The notes under the pieces are model-generated. The model made no database searches and was not told the origin of the DNA. It was given only the letters and a program-made list of their open reading frames with translations. A stretch of DNA of 64,000 nucleotides from Alcaligenaceae bacterium (GTDB lineage Bacteria > Pseudomonadota > Gammaproteobacteria > Burkholderiales > Burkholderiaceae_B): the NCBI GenBank assembly GCA_012727555.1, contig JAAYGT010000063.1, positions 62,001 to 126,000 of the forward strand, in the 5' to 3' direction. The translations under genes and the position numbers were made by a program. This document shows positions 18,716 through 27,690 of this stretch, piece after piece. Every line of letters starts with the position of its first letter. Within the stretch, counting starts at the first letter, position 1.

Positions 18716-19575
18716 GATGAGGCTCCGGAAAGCATGAGTGCAATAGGTGCAACAGGCAGCAAGGCATCGATGCGATCAAATACACCACCATGACCGGGCA
18801 ACAGATGACTGGAGTCTTTAACGCCGGCACGCCGCTTGAGCAGCGATTCGAAAAGATCCCCGATGATGGACAGGGCAGCCAGCAAAGCGACCAGCGGTAT
18901 GAGTATTCCCAGAGGAAAATGTGCCTTGAGATGGGCGCCGAAACTACCAGGCCATTGTGCGCTGACCAAGACCCAGACGACGGCCGCAAAGACACCGCCC
19001 AAAGCACCTTCCCAGGTCTTTCCCGGGCTGACGCGAGGCGCAAGCTTGTGCCGACCAAACGCCTTCCCACAAAAATAAGCGGCAATATCAGCGGCCCAGA
19101 TCAGTGCCATGAGCGACACGACGAACCAGGCACCGTGTTCCAGATACAGGCGGGTGATGGAAAACCATACGGCAATGACAGCCAACAGTGCAAACGCGCT
19201 CAGCAGCCACGATGAGGAAGAGGCTGTGGCATTTCCTCGAATGACAGAGACACTGGCCCCGAGAATCCAGATCAGCGAAACCAGGGGAATCAATGCATCT
19301 GTAAAGAACCCGAATAGTTCGAGAGAGAACGTGCTCGCAGCAAGTGAGAGCCACTGCGCCGTCAGGGCGGCCATCGACAGCCCGGTCAGGATGGCAACCA
19401 GAATGGGGCCGCGTACAGCAAACTGTGTCGGCCAAACCAGCCTGAGCCATTCCCAGAGACCACAGGCCGATGCGATGACCACGATGAACATCAGGGGCCA
19501 TGGACTGCTTGTGGACACAGCTGCCAGAAGTACCGCTAGCAGCACAATGGCAGTAATGACACGTTGTTTGAGCAT
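18712..19575 (-). CDS. cdsA: Phosphatidate cytidylyltransferase
   Basis: A 287-residue integral membrane enzyme making CDP-diacylglycerol, the precursor of bacterial phospholipids. About eight hydrophobic helices are visible, starting [20 protein letters not shown]. The C-terminal signature runs over residues 200-262 ([17 protein letters not shown], then [20 protein letters not shown] and [13 protein letters not shown]), with the conserved Asp residues that bind metal and CTP. It lies between uppS and dxr and is coupled to dxr by overlap. Confidence 0.95.
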   Translation of the reverse strand: MLKQRVITAIVLLAVLLAAVSTSSPWPLMFIVVIASACGLWEWLRLVWPTQFAVRGPILVAILTGLSMAALTAQWLSLAASTFSLELFGFFTDALIPLVSLIWILGASVSVIRGNATASSSSWLLSAFALLAVIAVWFSITRLYLEHGAWFVVSLMALIWAADIAAYFCGKAFGRHKLAPRVSPGKTWEGALGGVFAAVVWVLVSAQWPGSFGAHLKAHFPLGILIPLVALLAALSIIGDLFESLLKRRAGVKDSSHLLPGHGGVFDRIDALLPVAPIALMLSGASS

Positions 19576-19595
19576 GAACAGGCCTTGAATGGGGG

Positions 19596-20357
19596 TCAGT
19601 TGGATGCCGGGGTCAGCTGATCACTTGTGCGGCCAAAACGCCGCTCGCGACCACGGTACCACTCGAAGGCGGCTTCAAGCTGAGAATCACCAAAATCAGG
19701 CCAGTAGTCGGGCGTGAAATAAAGCTCGGTGTAGGCCAGTTGCCAGACCAGGAAGTTGGAAATGCGCTGCTCGCCCCCGGTTCTGATAAAAAGGTCGGGC
19801 TCAGGGGCAAACGCCATTGAAAGATGAGGGGCAAGAACGGTTTCGTCGAGTTTTTCCGGATCCCGGAGCAGTTCGGGTTGGGTGCGAAGCACGCTTCGCA
19901 TGGCGTTCAGGATATCCCAACGCCCGCCATAATTGGCGGCAATCGTAAGATTGAGGCGTGTGTTATGTGCGGTTTTTTCTTGAGCGGAGTGAATGAGCCC
20001 TTGGAGTCGTGGCTCGAATGCAGCCAGGTCACCGACAACGCGCAGTCGCACGCCCTGCTCTACAAGTTGATCCACTTCCTTTTCCAGCGTCTGCATGAAC
20101 AATTTCATGAGCAGGGAAACTTCGTCTTTGGGACGACGCCAGTTTTCAGAGCTGAAGGCAAAAAGCGTCAGGAATTCGACACCGCGACGACCACAGGACT
20201 CGACAACCTTGCGAACGGCCTGAACGCCTCGCACATGACCGGCCGTGCGCGGCAGAAAACGCCGCGTTGCCCAGCGGCCGTTGCCATCCATGATGATGGC
20301 AACGTGACGCGGTGTTTCTGAACACGAGGGTATGGTTTGAGTTGAACTTCCGGACAT
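19596..20357 (-). CDS. uppS: Di-trans,poly-cis-decaprenylcistransferase (undecaprenyl diphosphate synthase)
   Basis: A 253-residue cis-prenyltransferase producing the C55 lipid carrier for peptidoglycan and O-antigen. The signature [16 protein letters not shown] holds the catalytic Asp, followed by [33 protein letters not shown]; the C-terminal part ends with [17 protein letters not shown] and [15 protein letters not shown] 20357 gives the family length. An ATG at 20390 would overlap the frr stop as ATGA and add 11 residues; it remains possible, since neither has a strong ribosome site. Confidence 0.95.
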   Translation of the reverse strand: MSGSSTQTIPSCSETPRHVAIIMDGNGRWATRRFLPRTAGHVRGVQAVRKVVESCGRRGVEFLTLFAFSSENWRRPKDEVSLLMKLFMQTLEKEVDQLVEQGVRLRVVGDLAAFEPRLQGLIHSAQEKTAHNTRLNLTIAANYGGRWDILNAMRSVLRTQPELLRDPEKLDETVLAPHLSMAFAPEPDLFIRTGGEQRISNFLVWQLAYTELYFTPDYWPDFGDSQLEAAFEWYRGRERRFGRTSDQLTPASN

Positions 20358-20386
20358 GCAATGAAACCCGAGCCAGAAACAGCGGC

Positions 20387-20947
20387 TCAAACGGTCATGA
20401 TTTCGGCTTCTTTCTGAGAAACCAGTTTGTCGATTTCAGCCACATGCTTGTCGGTCAGTTTCTGGACTTCATCTTGCATGCGACGCTCATCGTCTTCGGA
20501 AATTTCTTTGTCTTTCACAAGTTTCTTGAGTGTGTCGTTGGCATCACGACGAAGGTTTCGAACTGCAATCTTGGCATCCTCGCCTTCAGTACGTGCCACT
20601 TTGGTGAGATCGCGACGGCGCTCTTCGGTAAGTGGCGGCATAGGCACACGGATACTCTCGCCCATGGAAATGGGGTTCAGACCCAGGTCGGATTCGCGAA
20701 TGGCTTTTTCGACAGGGCCGGCCATGCTTTTTTCCCAGACCTGTACATTGATGGTGCGTGCATCGACAACGTTGACATTGGCAACCTGGCTGATGGGCAC
20801 GGGTGAACCGTAGTATTCAACATGGACGTGGTCGAGCAGGCCCGCGTGTGCACGACCCGTGCGAATTTTCGAAAGATTGGCTTTCAGGTTTTCAACCGAT
20901 TTGCTCATGCGCGATTCGGCTGATTTGCGGACTTCTGCGAGACTCAT
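20387..20947 (-). CDS. frr: Ribosome recycling factor
   Basis: A 186-residue tRNA-mimic that, with EF-G, splits post-termination ribosomes. It has the standard length and blocks: [20 protein letters not shown], the central [20 protein letters not shown], and [19 protein letters not shown] with [12 protein letters not shown] at the C-terminal side. ATG 20947 has AAGGA seven bases upstream; the frame opens six codons earlier. The start is 14 bases after the pyrH stop, in the conserved tsf-pyrH-frr order. Confidence 0.97.
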   Translation of the reverse strand: MSLAEVRKSAESRMSKSVENLKANLSKIRTGRAHAGLLDHVHVEYYGSPVPISQVANVNVVDARTINVQVWEKSMAGPVEKAIRESDLGLNPISMGESIRVPMPPLTEERRRDLTKVARTEGEDAKIAVRNLRRDANDTLKKLVKDKEISEDDERRMQDEVQKLTDKHVAEIDKLVSQKEAEIMTV

Positions 20948-20961
20948 GACGATTCCTTTGA

Positions 20962-21678
20962 TCAAACGTGAACCAGTGTGCCCTCGTCTTCACCGGAAAT
21001 GGCGCGACGCAACGCACCTGGTTTATTGATGGAGAATACTTTGATGGGCAACTTCTGATCGCGGCACAAAGCGAACGCTGTTGCATCCATCACTTCAAGG
21101 CGGCGGACAATTGCTTCGTCGAAGCTGATGCGGGCATACCGTGTGGCGTTGGGGTCTTTATTGGGATCAGCGCTGTAAATCCCGTCGACTTTGGTCGCCT
21201 TCAAAACGATTTCAGCACCGATTTCCGCACCTCGCAGGGCTGCAGCGGTATCCGTGGTGAAAAACGGATTGCCTGTACCGGCCGCAAAGACAACCACTTT
21301 ACCTTCTTCAAGGTAACGCAATGCCTTGGGGCGGATATAGGGTTCAACGACCTGATCGATGTTCAGTGCAGACTGGACACGGGTATCGATCCCCCGGTGC
21401 TTGAGCGCATCTTGGAGTGCAAGTGCATTCATGACTGTTGCCATCATGCCCATGTAATCGGCTGTGGCGCGATCCATGCCTTGGGCACCGGGCGCAACGC
21501 CCCGGAAAATATTACCACCACCGATCACGATGGCCAGCTCCACACCCAAGGTGGCAACTTCTGCGATTTCTTCGGTCATGCGCACGATGACATTGCGATT
21601 GATACCGAAGGCATCTTCACCCATGAGCGCCTCGCCCGAGAGCTTCAGGAGAACACGCTTGTACGATCTGGTGGTCAT
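20962..21678 (-). CDS. pyrH: Uridylate kinase (UMP kinase)
   Basis: A 238-residue amino-acid-kinase-fold enzyme that phosphorylates UMP to UDP. Motifs seen: [20 protein letters not shown] (phosphate binding), [36 protein letters not shown], and [22 protein letters not shown] with [16 protein letters not shown] 21678 gives the usual start. UMP kinases of this type are hexameric and allosterically inhibited by UTP (family knowledge). Confidence 0.97.
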   Translation of the reverse strand: MTTRSYKRVLLKLSGEALMGEDAFGINRNVIVRMTEEIAEVATLGVELAIVIGGGNIFRGVAPGAQGMDRATADYMGMMATVMNALALQDALKHRGIDTRVQSALNIDQVVEPYIRPKALRYLEEGKVVVFAAGTGNPFFTTDTAAALRGAEIGAEIVLKATKVDGIYSADPNKDPNATRYARISFDEAIVRRLEVMDATAFALCRDQKLPIKVFSINKPGALRRAISGEDEGTLVHV

Positions 21679-21774
21679 AGGTTGTATTCCAGGTATAAAA
21701 CAAACCAACGGAAGTTTAAGCTAAAAGTCGGGCCAGCACAGAGTGCCGGCCCGACCTGCACGGCATTGCGGAAA

Positions 21775-22653
21775 TCAGGGGTTGCCGGCAGCGGCAGCAG
21801 CAACTTCAGCAGCGAAGTCTTCGGTTTTCTTCTCGATGCCTTCACCAACTACATACAAAGCGAAACGGGAGATCTTCGAACCTTTTTCCTTGAGCATTTG
21901 CTCGACGGACTGTTTGTCGTTCTTGACGAAAGGCTGTGAAAGCAGAGTAACTTCCTTGAGGAATTTCTGCACGGAACCTTCGACCATTTTGGCAACGATT
22001 TCAGCAGGTTTGCCGGATTCGGCAGCCTTTTGCTCGGCGACTGAACGCTCGGCAGCGATGTCGTCTGCCGACACGCCGCTGGCATCAAGTGCTTTGGGCT
22101 TGGTAGCCGCAATGTGCATGGCAAGGTCTTTGCCGGTTTCTTCAGCGCCCGCAAAATCAACCAGCACGCCGATCTTGCCACTGTGCACGTAGCTGGCCAG
22201 GGAATCGGTTGTTTCAAAGCGCTGGAAACGACGGATCGACAAGTTTTCACCGATCTTGCCAACCAGGCCTGCGCGTGTGCTCTCGACAGTACCTTCCGCC
22301 ATGGGCAGTTCGGCAAGGGTGGCGAGATCAGCAGGATTCTTGCTTGCAACGAGTTCGGCCAATTGATTGACAAACCCGATGAAGTCGTCGTTTTTGGCGA
22401 CAAAGTCGGTTTCGCAATTCACTTCAATAACAGCACCCGTTTTGGCGTCAGGAGCAATATAGAGACCAATCAGGCCTTCTGCCGTGATGCGGGCAGCTGC
22501 CTTGCTGGCTTTGTTGCCCAGCTTGACACGCAGGATTTCTTCGGCACGCGCCATATCGCCATCGGCTTCAGTGAGTGCTTTTTTGCATTCCATCATGGGC
22601 GCATCAGTTTTCTCGCGCAGTTCTTTAACCATGGATGCGGTGATTTGGGCCAC
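21775..22653 (-). CDS. tsf: Elongation factor Ts
   Basis: A 292-residue guanine-nucleotide exchange factor for EF-Tu. The N-terminal UBA-like domain reads [20 protein letters not shown] then [20 protein letters not shown]; the central [15 protein letters not shown] block contacts EF-Tu. The start is a GTG at 22653, six bases after a GGAG ribosome site; it restores the conserved residues before ITAS. A start at the internal ATG of MVKEL would drop them, and the longer upstream frame has no ribosome site. It is cotranscribed with rpsB, with a hairpin in between. Confidence 0.96.
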   Translation of the reverse strand: MAQITASMVKELREKTDAPMMECKKALTEADGDMARAEEILRVKLGNKASKAAARITAEGLIGLYIAPDAKTGAVIEVNCETDFVAKNDDFIGFVNQLAELVASKNPADLATLAELPMAEGTVESTRAGLVGKIGENLSIRRFQRFETTDSLASYVHSGKIGVLVDFAGAEETGKDLAMHIAATKPKALDASGVSADDIAAERSVAEQKAAESGKPAEIVAKMVEGSVQKFLKEVTLLSQPFVKNDKQSVEQMLKEKGSKISRFALYVVGEGIEKKTEDFAAEVAAAAAGNP

Positions 22654-22728
22654 AATATTCTCCAGTTCAGTAAGACACGCCCCTAAGAGACCGGGGGGAT
22701 ACGACAAGGCAGGACAAGGCGAGCGCAC

Positions 22729-22743
22729 CCCGCCGGAGGCGGG
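22729..22743 (-). promoter_or_regulatory. Hairpin in the rpsB-tsf spacer
   Basis: On the minus strand CCCGCC-TCC-GGCGGG gives a 6-bp GC stem 42 bases after the rpsB stop, within the 132-base rpsB-tsf gap. There is no T-run, so it is not a classic terminator. It could partly attenuate transcription or stabilise the rpsB mRNA 3' end, consistent with the usual excess of ribosomal protein mRNA over tsf. Confidence 0.4.
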
Positions 22744-22785
22744 ATGGTCGCAATGAGCCGACCAGAAAGGCCGGCCCGGGATGTA

Positions 22786-23541
22786 TTACTCGCGCTCTTC
22801 TTCGGCGTTGACTTCGACGAATTCTTCTTCGCCTTCGGCAATTTCTTCAACAAGACCGTTCAGACGCTGTTCACGGCCTTCGAGGATGGCATCGGCCATG
22901 CCGCGTGCGTACAACGCAATAGCTTTGGCAGAGTCATCGTTACCAGGAATGATGTAATCAACGCCATCGGGGGAATGGTTGGTATCGACAACGGCCACGA
23001 CCGGAATACCCAGTGTATTGGCTTCAGCAATGGCGATTTTATGGTAGCCGACGTCAATCACGAACAAGGCATCAGGCAATGTGTTCATGTCTTTGATGCC
23101 ACCAATGGACTTGTTCAATTTTTCAAGTTCACGTTGGAACATGAGCGCTTCTTTTTTGCTCATGTGCTCGGTCGCGCCTTCAGCCTGCTGGACTTCCATG
23201 TCTTTCAGGCGCTTGACGGATGTCTTGACCGTTTTGAAGTTGGTCATCATGCCGCCCAGCCAGCGGCTGTCGACGTAGGGCATGCCGCAACGGGCAGCTT
23301 CGGCCGCCACCAGTTCACGCGCAGCGCGCTTGGTGCCAACAAACAGCACGTTGCCACCACGAGCAGCCAATTGACGCAGGAACTTGGCTGCCTCGGTGTA
23401 CTTGACGACTGTTTGCTCAAGGTTGACGATGTGAATCTTGTTACGGGCGCCGAAAATGAACGGGGCCATTTTCGGGTTCCAGTAGCGGGTCTGGTGACCA
23501 AAGTGCACACCAGCTTCAAGCATTTCACGCATAAGCGACAT
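22786..23541 (-). CDS. rpsB: 30S ribosomal protein S2
   Basis: A 251-residue ribosomal protein of the small subunit body. It opens with [20 protein letters not shown] and carries [40 protein letters not shown] and [16 protein letters not shown]. The C-terminus is very acidic ([20 protein letters not shown]), as in beta-proteobacterial S2 proteins. The ATG has GGAG eight bases upstream. First gene of the long leftward operon. Confidence 0.98.
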   Translation of the reverse strand: MSLMREMLEAGVHFGHQTRYWNPKMAPFIFGARNKIHIVNLEQTVVKYTEAAKFLRQLAARGGNVLFVGTKRAARELVAAEAARCGMPYVDSRWLGGMMTNFKTVKTSVKRLKDMEVQQAEGATEHMSKKEALMFQRELEKLNKSIGGIKDMNTLPDALFVIDVGYHKIAIAEANTLGIPVVAVVDTNHSPDGVDYIIPGNDDSAKAIALYARGMADAILEGREQRLNGLVEEIAEGEEEFVEVNAEEERE

Positions 23542-23644
23542 AATAAATCTCCAAGGGTTGGGTCTTGCACCGGCGTTGCACCCGATTAAAATTCAGGCAC
23601 CCTCAAAGGCATCCGGCACGCGATTTTTCACTAAAATTTTTTGT

Positions 23645-23702
23645 CATTTCCCAAAATTCAGGAAAGCCTATAATTCTACTATTTTTAGACCACTGAACAC
23701 AA
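23645..23702. promoter_or_regulatory. Overlapping divergent promoters for rpsB and map
   Basis: On the minus strand TTGTGT (23697-23702) and TAGAAT (23673-23678) are separated by 18 bases, a credible promoter for the rpsB operon. On the plus strand a perfect TATAAT (23669-23674) lies 35 bases before the map ATG, with only a poor -35. The two -10 boxes physically overlap, so RNA polymerase binding in the two directions should be mutually exclusive. The 167-base gap otherwise holds an AT-rich stretch and the long rpsB leader. Confidence 0.55.
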
Positions 23703-23708
23703 GTAGCC

Positions 23709-24530
23709 ATGACCACACTCGTTACCGACCCCCACGACCTCGATAAAATGCGTGCCGCATGCCAGGCTGCAGCGTCCGCGCTTGACCACCTGGCACCTTT
23801 CGTAAAGGCTGGGATCACCACGGGCGAACTCGACAAATTGTGCATGGACTACATTACAAATGTACTTAAGGTCGAATCTGCCACTGTGGGCTATGCACCG
23901 CCCGGTTACACCCCCTTCCCTGCTTCAATCTGCACATCAGTGAACCATGTCATTTGCCATGGCATTCCTGGCGACAAAATCCTCAAAAACGGCGACATCC
24001 TGAATATCGACGTCACCGTCATCAAAGATGGCTGGTTTGGCGACACAAGCCGCATGTTCTTCATTGGCGAGCCATCGATACTCGCGCGCCGTCTTGTTGA
24101 GACAACCTATGAATGTATGTGGCTGGGCATTGAACAGGTCAAGCCCGGTGCAACCCTGGGGGATATCGGCCATGCCATTCAGAAACACGCCGAAAAACAG
24201 GGTTTTTCTGTTGTTCGTGAATACTGTGGTCACGGCGTGGGGCGCAAGTTTCATCAGGATCCCCAGGTATTGCACTACGGCAAGGCGGGCAGCGGGCAGG
24301 TGCTGGAAGCCGGCATGATTTTCACCATCGAACCCATGATCAATGCCGGACGCCGGGAAATTCGCACACTGGCTGATGGCTGGACGGTCGTCACACGTGA
24401 CCGCAGCCTTTCCGCACAATGGGAACACAGCATTCTGGTCACACCGTCAGGCTACGAAGTGTTGACTGTCTCGAGCGGCATGCCGTTGCCGCCCGACTTT
24501 GCGCATGGCTACACCTCGGCACTGGCCTGA
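23709..24530 (+). CDS. map: Methionine aminopeptidase type I
   Basis: A 273-residue metallo-aminopeptidase (M24A) removing the initiator methionine from nascent proteins. The metal-binding residues fall in the expected motifs: DILNIDVTVIKDGWFGDTSR (two Asp), YCGHGVGRKFHQDP (His), FTIEPMI (Glu) and SAQWEHSILVT (Glu). The conserved substrate His is in CTSVNHVICHGIPGD. Divergent from rpsB, matching the common map/rpsB arrangement; it is followed by glnD after 76 bases with no visible terminator. Confidence 0.97.
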   Translation: MTTLVTDPHDLDKMRAACQAAASALDHLAPFVKAGITTGELDKLCMDYITNVLKVESATVGYAPPGYTPFPASICTSVNHVICHGIPGDKILKNGDILNIDVTVIKDGWFGDTSRMFFIGEPSILARRLVETTYECMWLGIEQVKPGATLGDIGHAIQKHAEKQGFSVVREYCGHGVGRKFHQDPQVLHYGKAGSGQVLEAGMIFTIEPMINAGRREIRTLADGWTVVTRDRSLSAQWEHSILVTPSGYEVLTVSSGMPLPPDFAHGYTSALA

Positions 24531-24606
24531 AATCCAGTCGTGATTTTTCTGCACTGACACGGCCTGTCCGGTAAACTTCTTCTGAATCAGTTTGCCGGGC
24601 ATCGTC

Positions 24607-27198
24607 ATGCACAGTTCTTCAAGTTTGCTCGCCCATATCAAAGAGCAACACGCGCTCAAACGCACCGCCATCCTGCAGGCGTTTCGGGTGCATCTCAGGC
24701 CAGATACCTTGCTGCACGGTTTGCGCCGGGTTACAGACACCACACTGCGCGAGCTTGTGCAGCACTTTCCCTTGCCGCGCGCAGCAACGCTGGCGGCGGT
24801 CGGCGGTTACGGCCGTGGCGAACTTTATCCGTATTCCGATGTCGATGTCCTGATCTTGCTGAACCAGACACCCTCGGCAACCGATGCAGGCATGATCGAG
24901 TCGTTTGTTGCTGCACTCTGGGATATCGGGCTGGAACCCGGCCATAGCGTACGCACCATCGAAGACTGCAAGCAGGAAGCAGCCAACGACATCACGGTTG
25001 AAACTGCCCTCATGGAATCACGCTGGCTGACAGGCAGCAAATCACTGCTTGCCCGCCTCAAGGCAACCATGCAGGAACAACAGGATCCACAAGCTTTTTT
25101 TCAGGCCAAGCGCGCAGAAATGCAGCAAAGGCACGCTCGTCACCAGGAAACACCCTATGCGCTTGAGCCCAATTGCAAGGAAGCGCCAGGCGGCATTCGT
25201 GACCTCCAGGTTCTGCTCTGGATGGCGCAAGCCGCAGGGTTGGGCAGCACTTGGCGCGAGGTCTCGCGCACCGATCTCCTGACCGCCGAGGAATACCGTT
25301 CGCTGCGTCGTACAGACCAGGCGTTCAAAAGGCTGCGCATTGAATTGCACTTGCTGGCAAAGCGCCGCGAAGACCGGGTTCTGTTCGACCTGCAACCTGC
25401 CTTGGCAGAAGTCTATGGGTTCGAAGCCACACGTACCCGTAGAGCCAGTGAAATCCTGATGCAGCGCTACTACTGGGCGGCCCGCACCGTGAGCCAGTTG
25501 ACCACACTACTGCTGCAAACACTTGAGGAACGTCTTTTCCCGCTGCCCGATGTCCGTGTCGAACTGATCGATGAGCACTTCACCGCACAGCGGGGCAAGC
25601 TTGGACTACTGCGCGATGACGGGTTTGAACGTAATCCCTCATTGCTTTTGCGGGCCTTTCTGGTGTTGCAGGAACGTCCCGATTTGACCGGTTTTTCTGC
25701 ACAGACCTTGCGGGCCATGTGGCATGCACGTCATCGCATTGACGCCCAGTTCAGAAGCAACCCTGTCAATCGCAAACTGTTTTTGCAGATCCTTCAGCAA
25801 CCACGCGGTATCGTGCACGGCCTGCGCCGTATGGCCATGTTGAACATCCTGCCCCGTTACTTGCCTGTATTCAGGCGTATTGTCGGCCAAATGCAGCATG
25901 ATCTTTTTCATGCCTACACCGTTGATCAGCATATCCTGATGGTGATTCGCAATCTGCGCAGGTTCACCATGCCCGAACATGCCCAGGAGTACCCTTTGGC
26001 CAGCCAGTTGATTGCAGGGTTTGACCGTCACTGGTTGCTGTATGTGGCTGCGCTCTTTCACGATATCGCCAAAGGTCGAGGCGGTGACCACTCGCGGTTG
26101 GGCGCCCTTGAGGTCCGGCGCTTCAGCAAGGATCACGGCATCGAGGGCGAAGACAGAGACTTGCTTGAATTTCTTGTCAGGCATCACTTGACCATGTCAA
26201 CCGTTGCCCAGAAGCGGGACCTCAGCGATCCGTCGGTCATCAACGAATTCGCACACTGTGTAGGCTCCCAGCGCGCACTGACCGCCCTGTATTTGCTGAC
26301 TGTCGCCGATATTCGTGGCACCAGCCCGAAAGTGTGGAATTCCTGGAAAGGCAAGCTGCTTGAAAATCTTTATCAATTGACAATGCAAACACTCGGTGGC
26401 GGTTCCGTTGATACTGGTACGGTGCTTGAACAACGCAAAATCGAGGCTGCCAATGAAATACGACTGATGGGCCTGCGTGACGAAACGCGCGAAGCCTTCT
26501 GGAATCAACTGGATGTTGCTTATTTCCTGCGCCATGAAGCCAGTGAAATTGCATGGCACACACGTCATTTGTATTACCGTGTCGATACAGCCGAACCCGT
26601 TGTAAAAGCCAGGGTTCTTGGGCAAAACGAAGCCTTGCAAGTAATGGTGTATGCCCCTGACCGCGACGATCTGTTTGTTTCAATTTGCAGGTATTTTGAC
26701 CAGCGCGCCCTGAATATCCAGGATGCCCGGGTGCACACAACACGGCACGGCTGGGCGCTTGACAGCTTCATCGTGCTGCTGCCGGGCAACGATAAAGACT
26801 ACCGATCAAACGCCTCCCTCGTCGAGCATGAGCTCGATACGTTTCTCAGGGTATCAGAGCACCCTGAAGTTGAATCATTGCGCCAGTATGGCCTGCGGTC
26901 GAAAGGTTCCCGGCGCTCCCGCGTCTTTCCGATCATGCCCACGGTGGAATTACAACCCGATGAGCGGAGCACGTCCTGGCGTCTGGCCATCACAACGGCT
27001 GACCGTCCGGGCCTGCTTTACAGCCTGGCCCGTGTCTTTGCCAGCCACCAGATCAATTTATTGACCGCCAAGATTCTGACGCTCGGTGATCGTGTTGAAG
27101 ATGTTTTCATCATTGAAGGCGATGCCCTGGGTCATCCACGCACCCAATTACAATTTGAACGGGCCGTTCTGGCCGCCCTTGACCCTGCAACGCTTTGA
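24607..27198 (+). CDS. glnD: [Protein-PII] uridylyltransferase / uridylyl-removing enzyme
   Basis: An 863-residue nitrogen sensor that uridylylates PII proteins under nitrogen limitation and de-uridylylates them when glutamine is plentiful. Domains: nucleotidyltransferase (AAVGGYGRGELYPYSDVDVL, with the Asp pair, about residues 70-90), a GlnD-type helical region (EPNCKEAPGGIRDLQVLLW), an HD domain (VAALFHDIAKGRGGDHS near residue 485) and two C-terminal ACT domains (YAPDRDDLFVSICRYFDQRA; TTADRPGLLYSLARVFASHQ). ATG 24607 is preferred over a start five codons upstream. The dsbB gene follows six bases later. Confidence 0.97.
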   Translation: MHSSSSLLAHIKEQHALKRTAILQAFRVHLRPDTLLHGLRRVTDTTLRELVQHFPLPRAATLAAVGGYGRGELYPYSDVDVLILLNQTPSATDAGMIESFVAALWDIGLEPGHSVRTIEDCKQEAANDITVETALMESRWLTGSKSLLARLKATMQEQQDPQAFFQAKRAEMQQRHARHQETPYALEPNCKEAPGGIRDLQVLLWMAQAAGLGSTWREVSRTDLLTAEEYRSLRRTDQAFKRLRIELHLLAKRREDRVLFDLQPALAEVYGFEATRTRRASEILMQRYYWAARTVSQLTTLLLQTLEERLFPLPDVRVELIDEHFTAQRGKLGLLRDDGFERNPSLLLRAFLVLQERPDLTGFSAQTLRAMWHARHRIDAQFRSNPVNRKLFLQILQQPRGIVHGLRRMAMLNILPRYLPVFRRIVGQMQHDLFHAYTVDQHILMVIRNLRRFTMPEHAQEYPLASQLIAGFDRHWLLYVAALFHDIAKGRGGDHSRLGALEVRRFSKDHGIEGEDRDLLEFLVRHHLTMSTVAQKRDLSDPSVINEFAHCVGSQRALTALYLLTVADIRGTSPKVWNSWKGKLLENLYQLTMQTLGGGSVDTGTVLEQRKIEAANEIRLMGLRDETREAFWNQLDVAYFLRHEASEIAWHTRHLYYRVDTAEPVVKARVLGQNEALQVMVYAPDRDDLFVSICRYFDQRALNIQDARVHTTRHGWALDSFIVLLPGNDKDYRSNASLVEHELDTFLRVSEHPEVESLRQYGLRSKGSRRSRVFPIMPTVELQPDERSTSWRLAITTADRPGLLYSLARVFASHQINLLTAKILTLGDRVEDVFIIEGDALGHPRTQLQFERAVLAALDPATL

Positions 27199-27204
27199 GC
27201 TTTT

Positions 27205-27690
27205 ATGCACGTATCACGACGCTTACTTCATTCGATGGCCTGGCTGGCAACCCTGGCCGTTGTTTTTGCCCTGATTTCACAACATTTTTTTGATATGCAG
27301 CCTTGTGCCTGGTGTGTCTTCCAGCGACTGCTGTTCCTGCTTGTCAGTCTGGTCTGCTGGGTCAGTCTGGCTGTGTCACGTCGTGGCCTGTTCTGGGTGC
27401 AGCGCCTGGCGGGCGCACTGGTCGCAATCACCGCCATCGGCGGTGTGATTTCAGCCGCCTATCAATACAAGATTGCGTCCAATCTGTTTTCGTGCGACCT
27501 GACCTTTGCGGATCGTTTCATGGTTGAAAGCCGCCTTGATGCAACCCTGCCCTGGTTGTTCGGCATTTTTGCCACGTGCGCCGATGCCCGTGTGAATCTG
27601 CTGGGCATCGAATATGCGCTGTGGGCACTTGCATTGTTCGCCCTGCTGGCTTTGGGCGGGTTATGGGCGATGTTCAGGCCAGCGCGCTGA
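27205..27690 (+). CDS. dsbB: Disulfide bond formation protein B
   Basis: A 161-residue four-helix inner-membrane quinone reductase that reoxidises DsbA. The first periplasmic loop has the redox pair CAWC (about residues 33-36, in DMQPCAWCVFQRLLF). The second loop has the other pair, in NLFSCDLTF and IFATCADARVN. Hydrophobic helices flank both. It follows glnD by six bases and overlaps the convergent phosphoketolase-like gene by 17 bases, so no terminator separates them. Confidence 0.93.
   Translation: MHVSRRLLHSMAWLATLAVVFALISQHFFDMQPCAWCVFQRLLFLLVSLVCWVSLAVSRRGLFWVQRLAGALVAITAIGGVISAAYQYKIASNLFSCDLTFADRFMVESRLDATLPWLFGIFATCADARVNLLGIEYALWALALFALLALGGLWAMFRPAR

Noticed and set aside
22654-22728. 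Upstream extension of tsf to an ATG at 22728
   Set aside because: No conserved sequence in the extra 25 residues; the GTG at 22653 has a good ribosome site and restores the canonical EF-Ts N-terminus.
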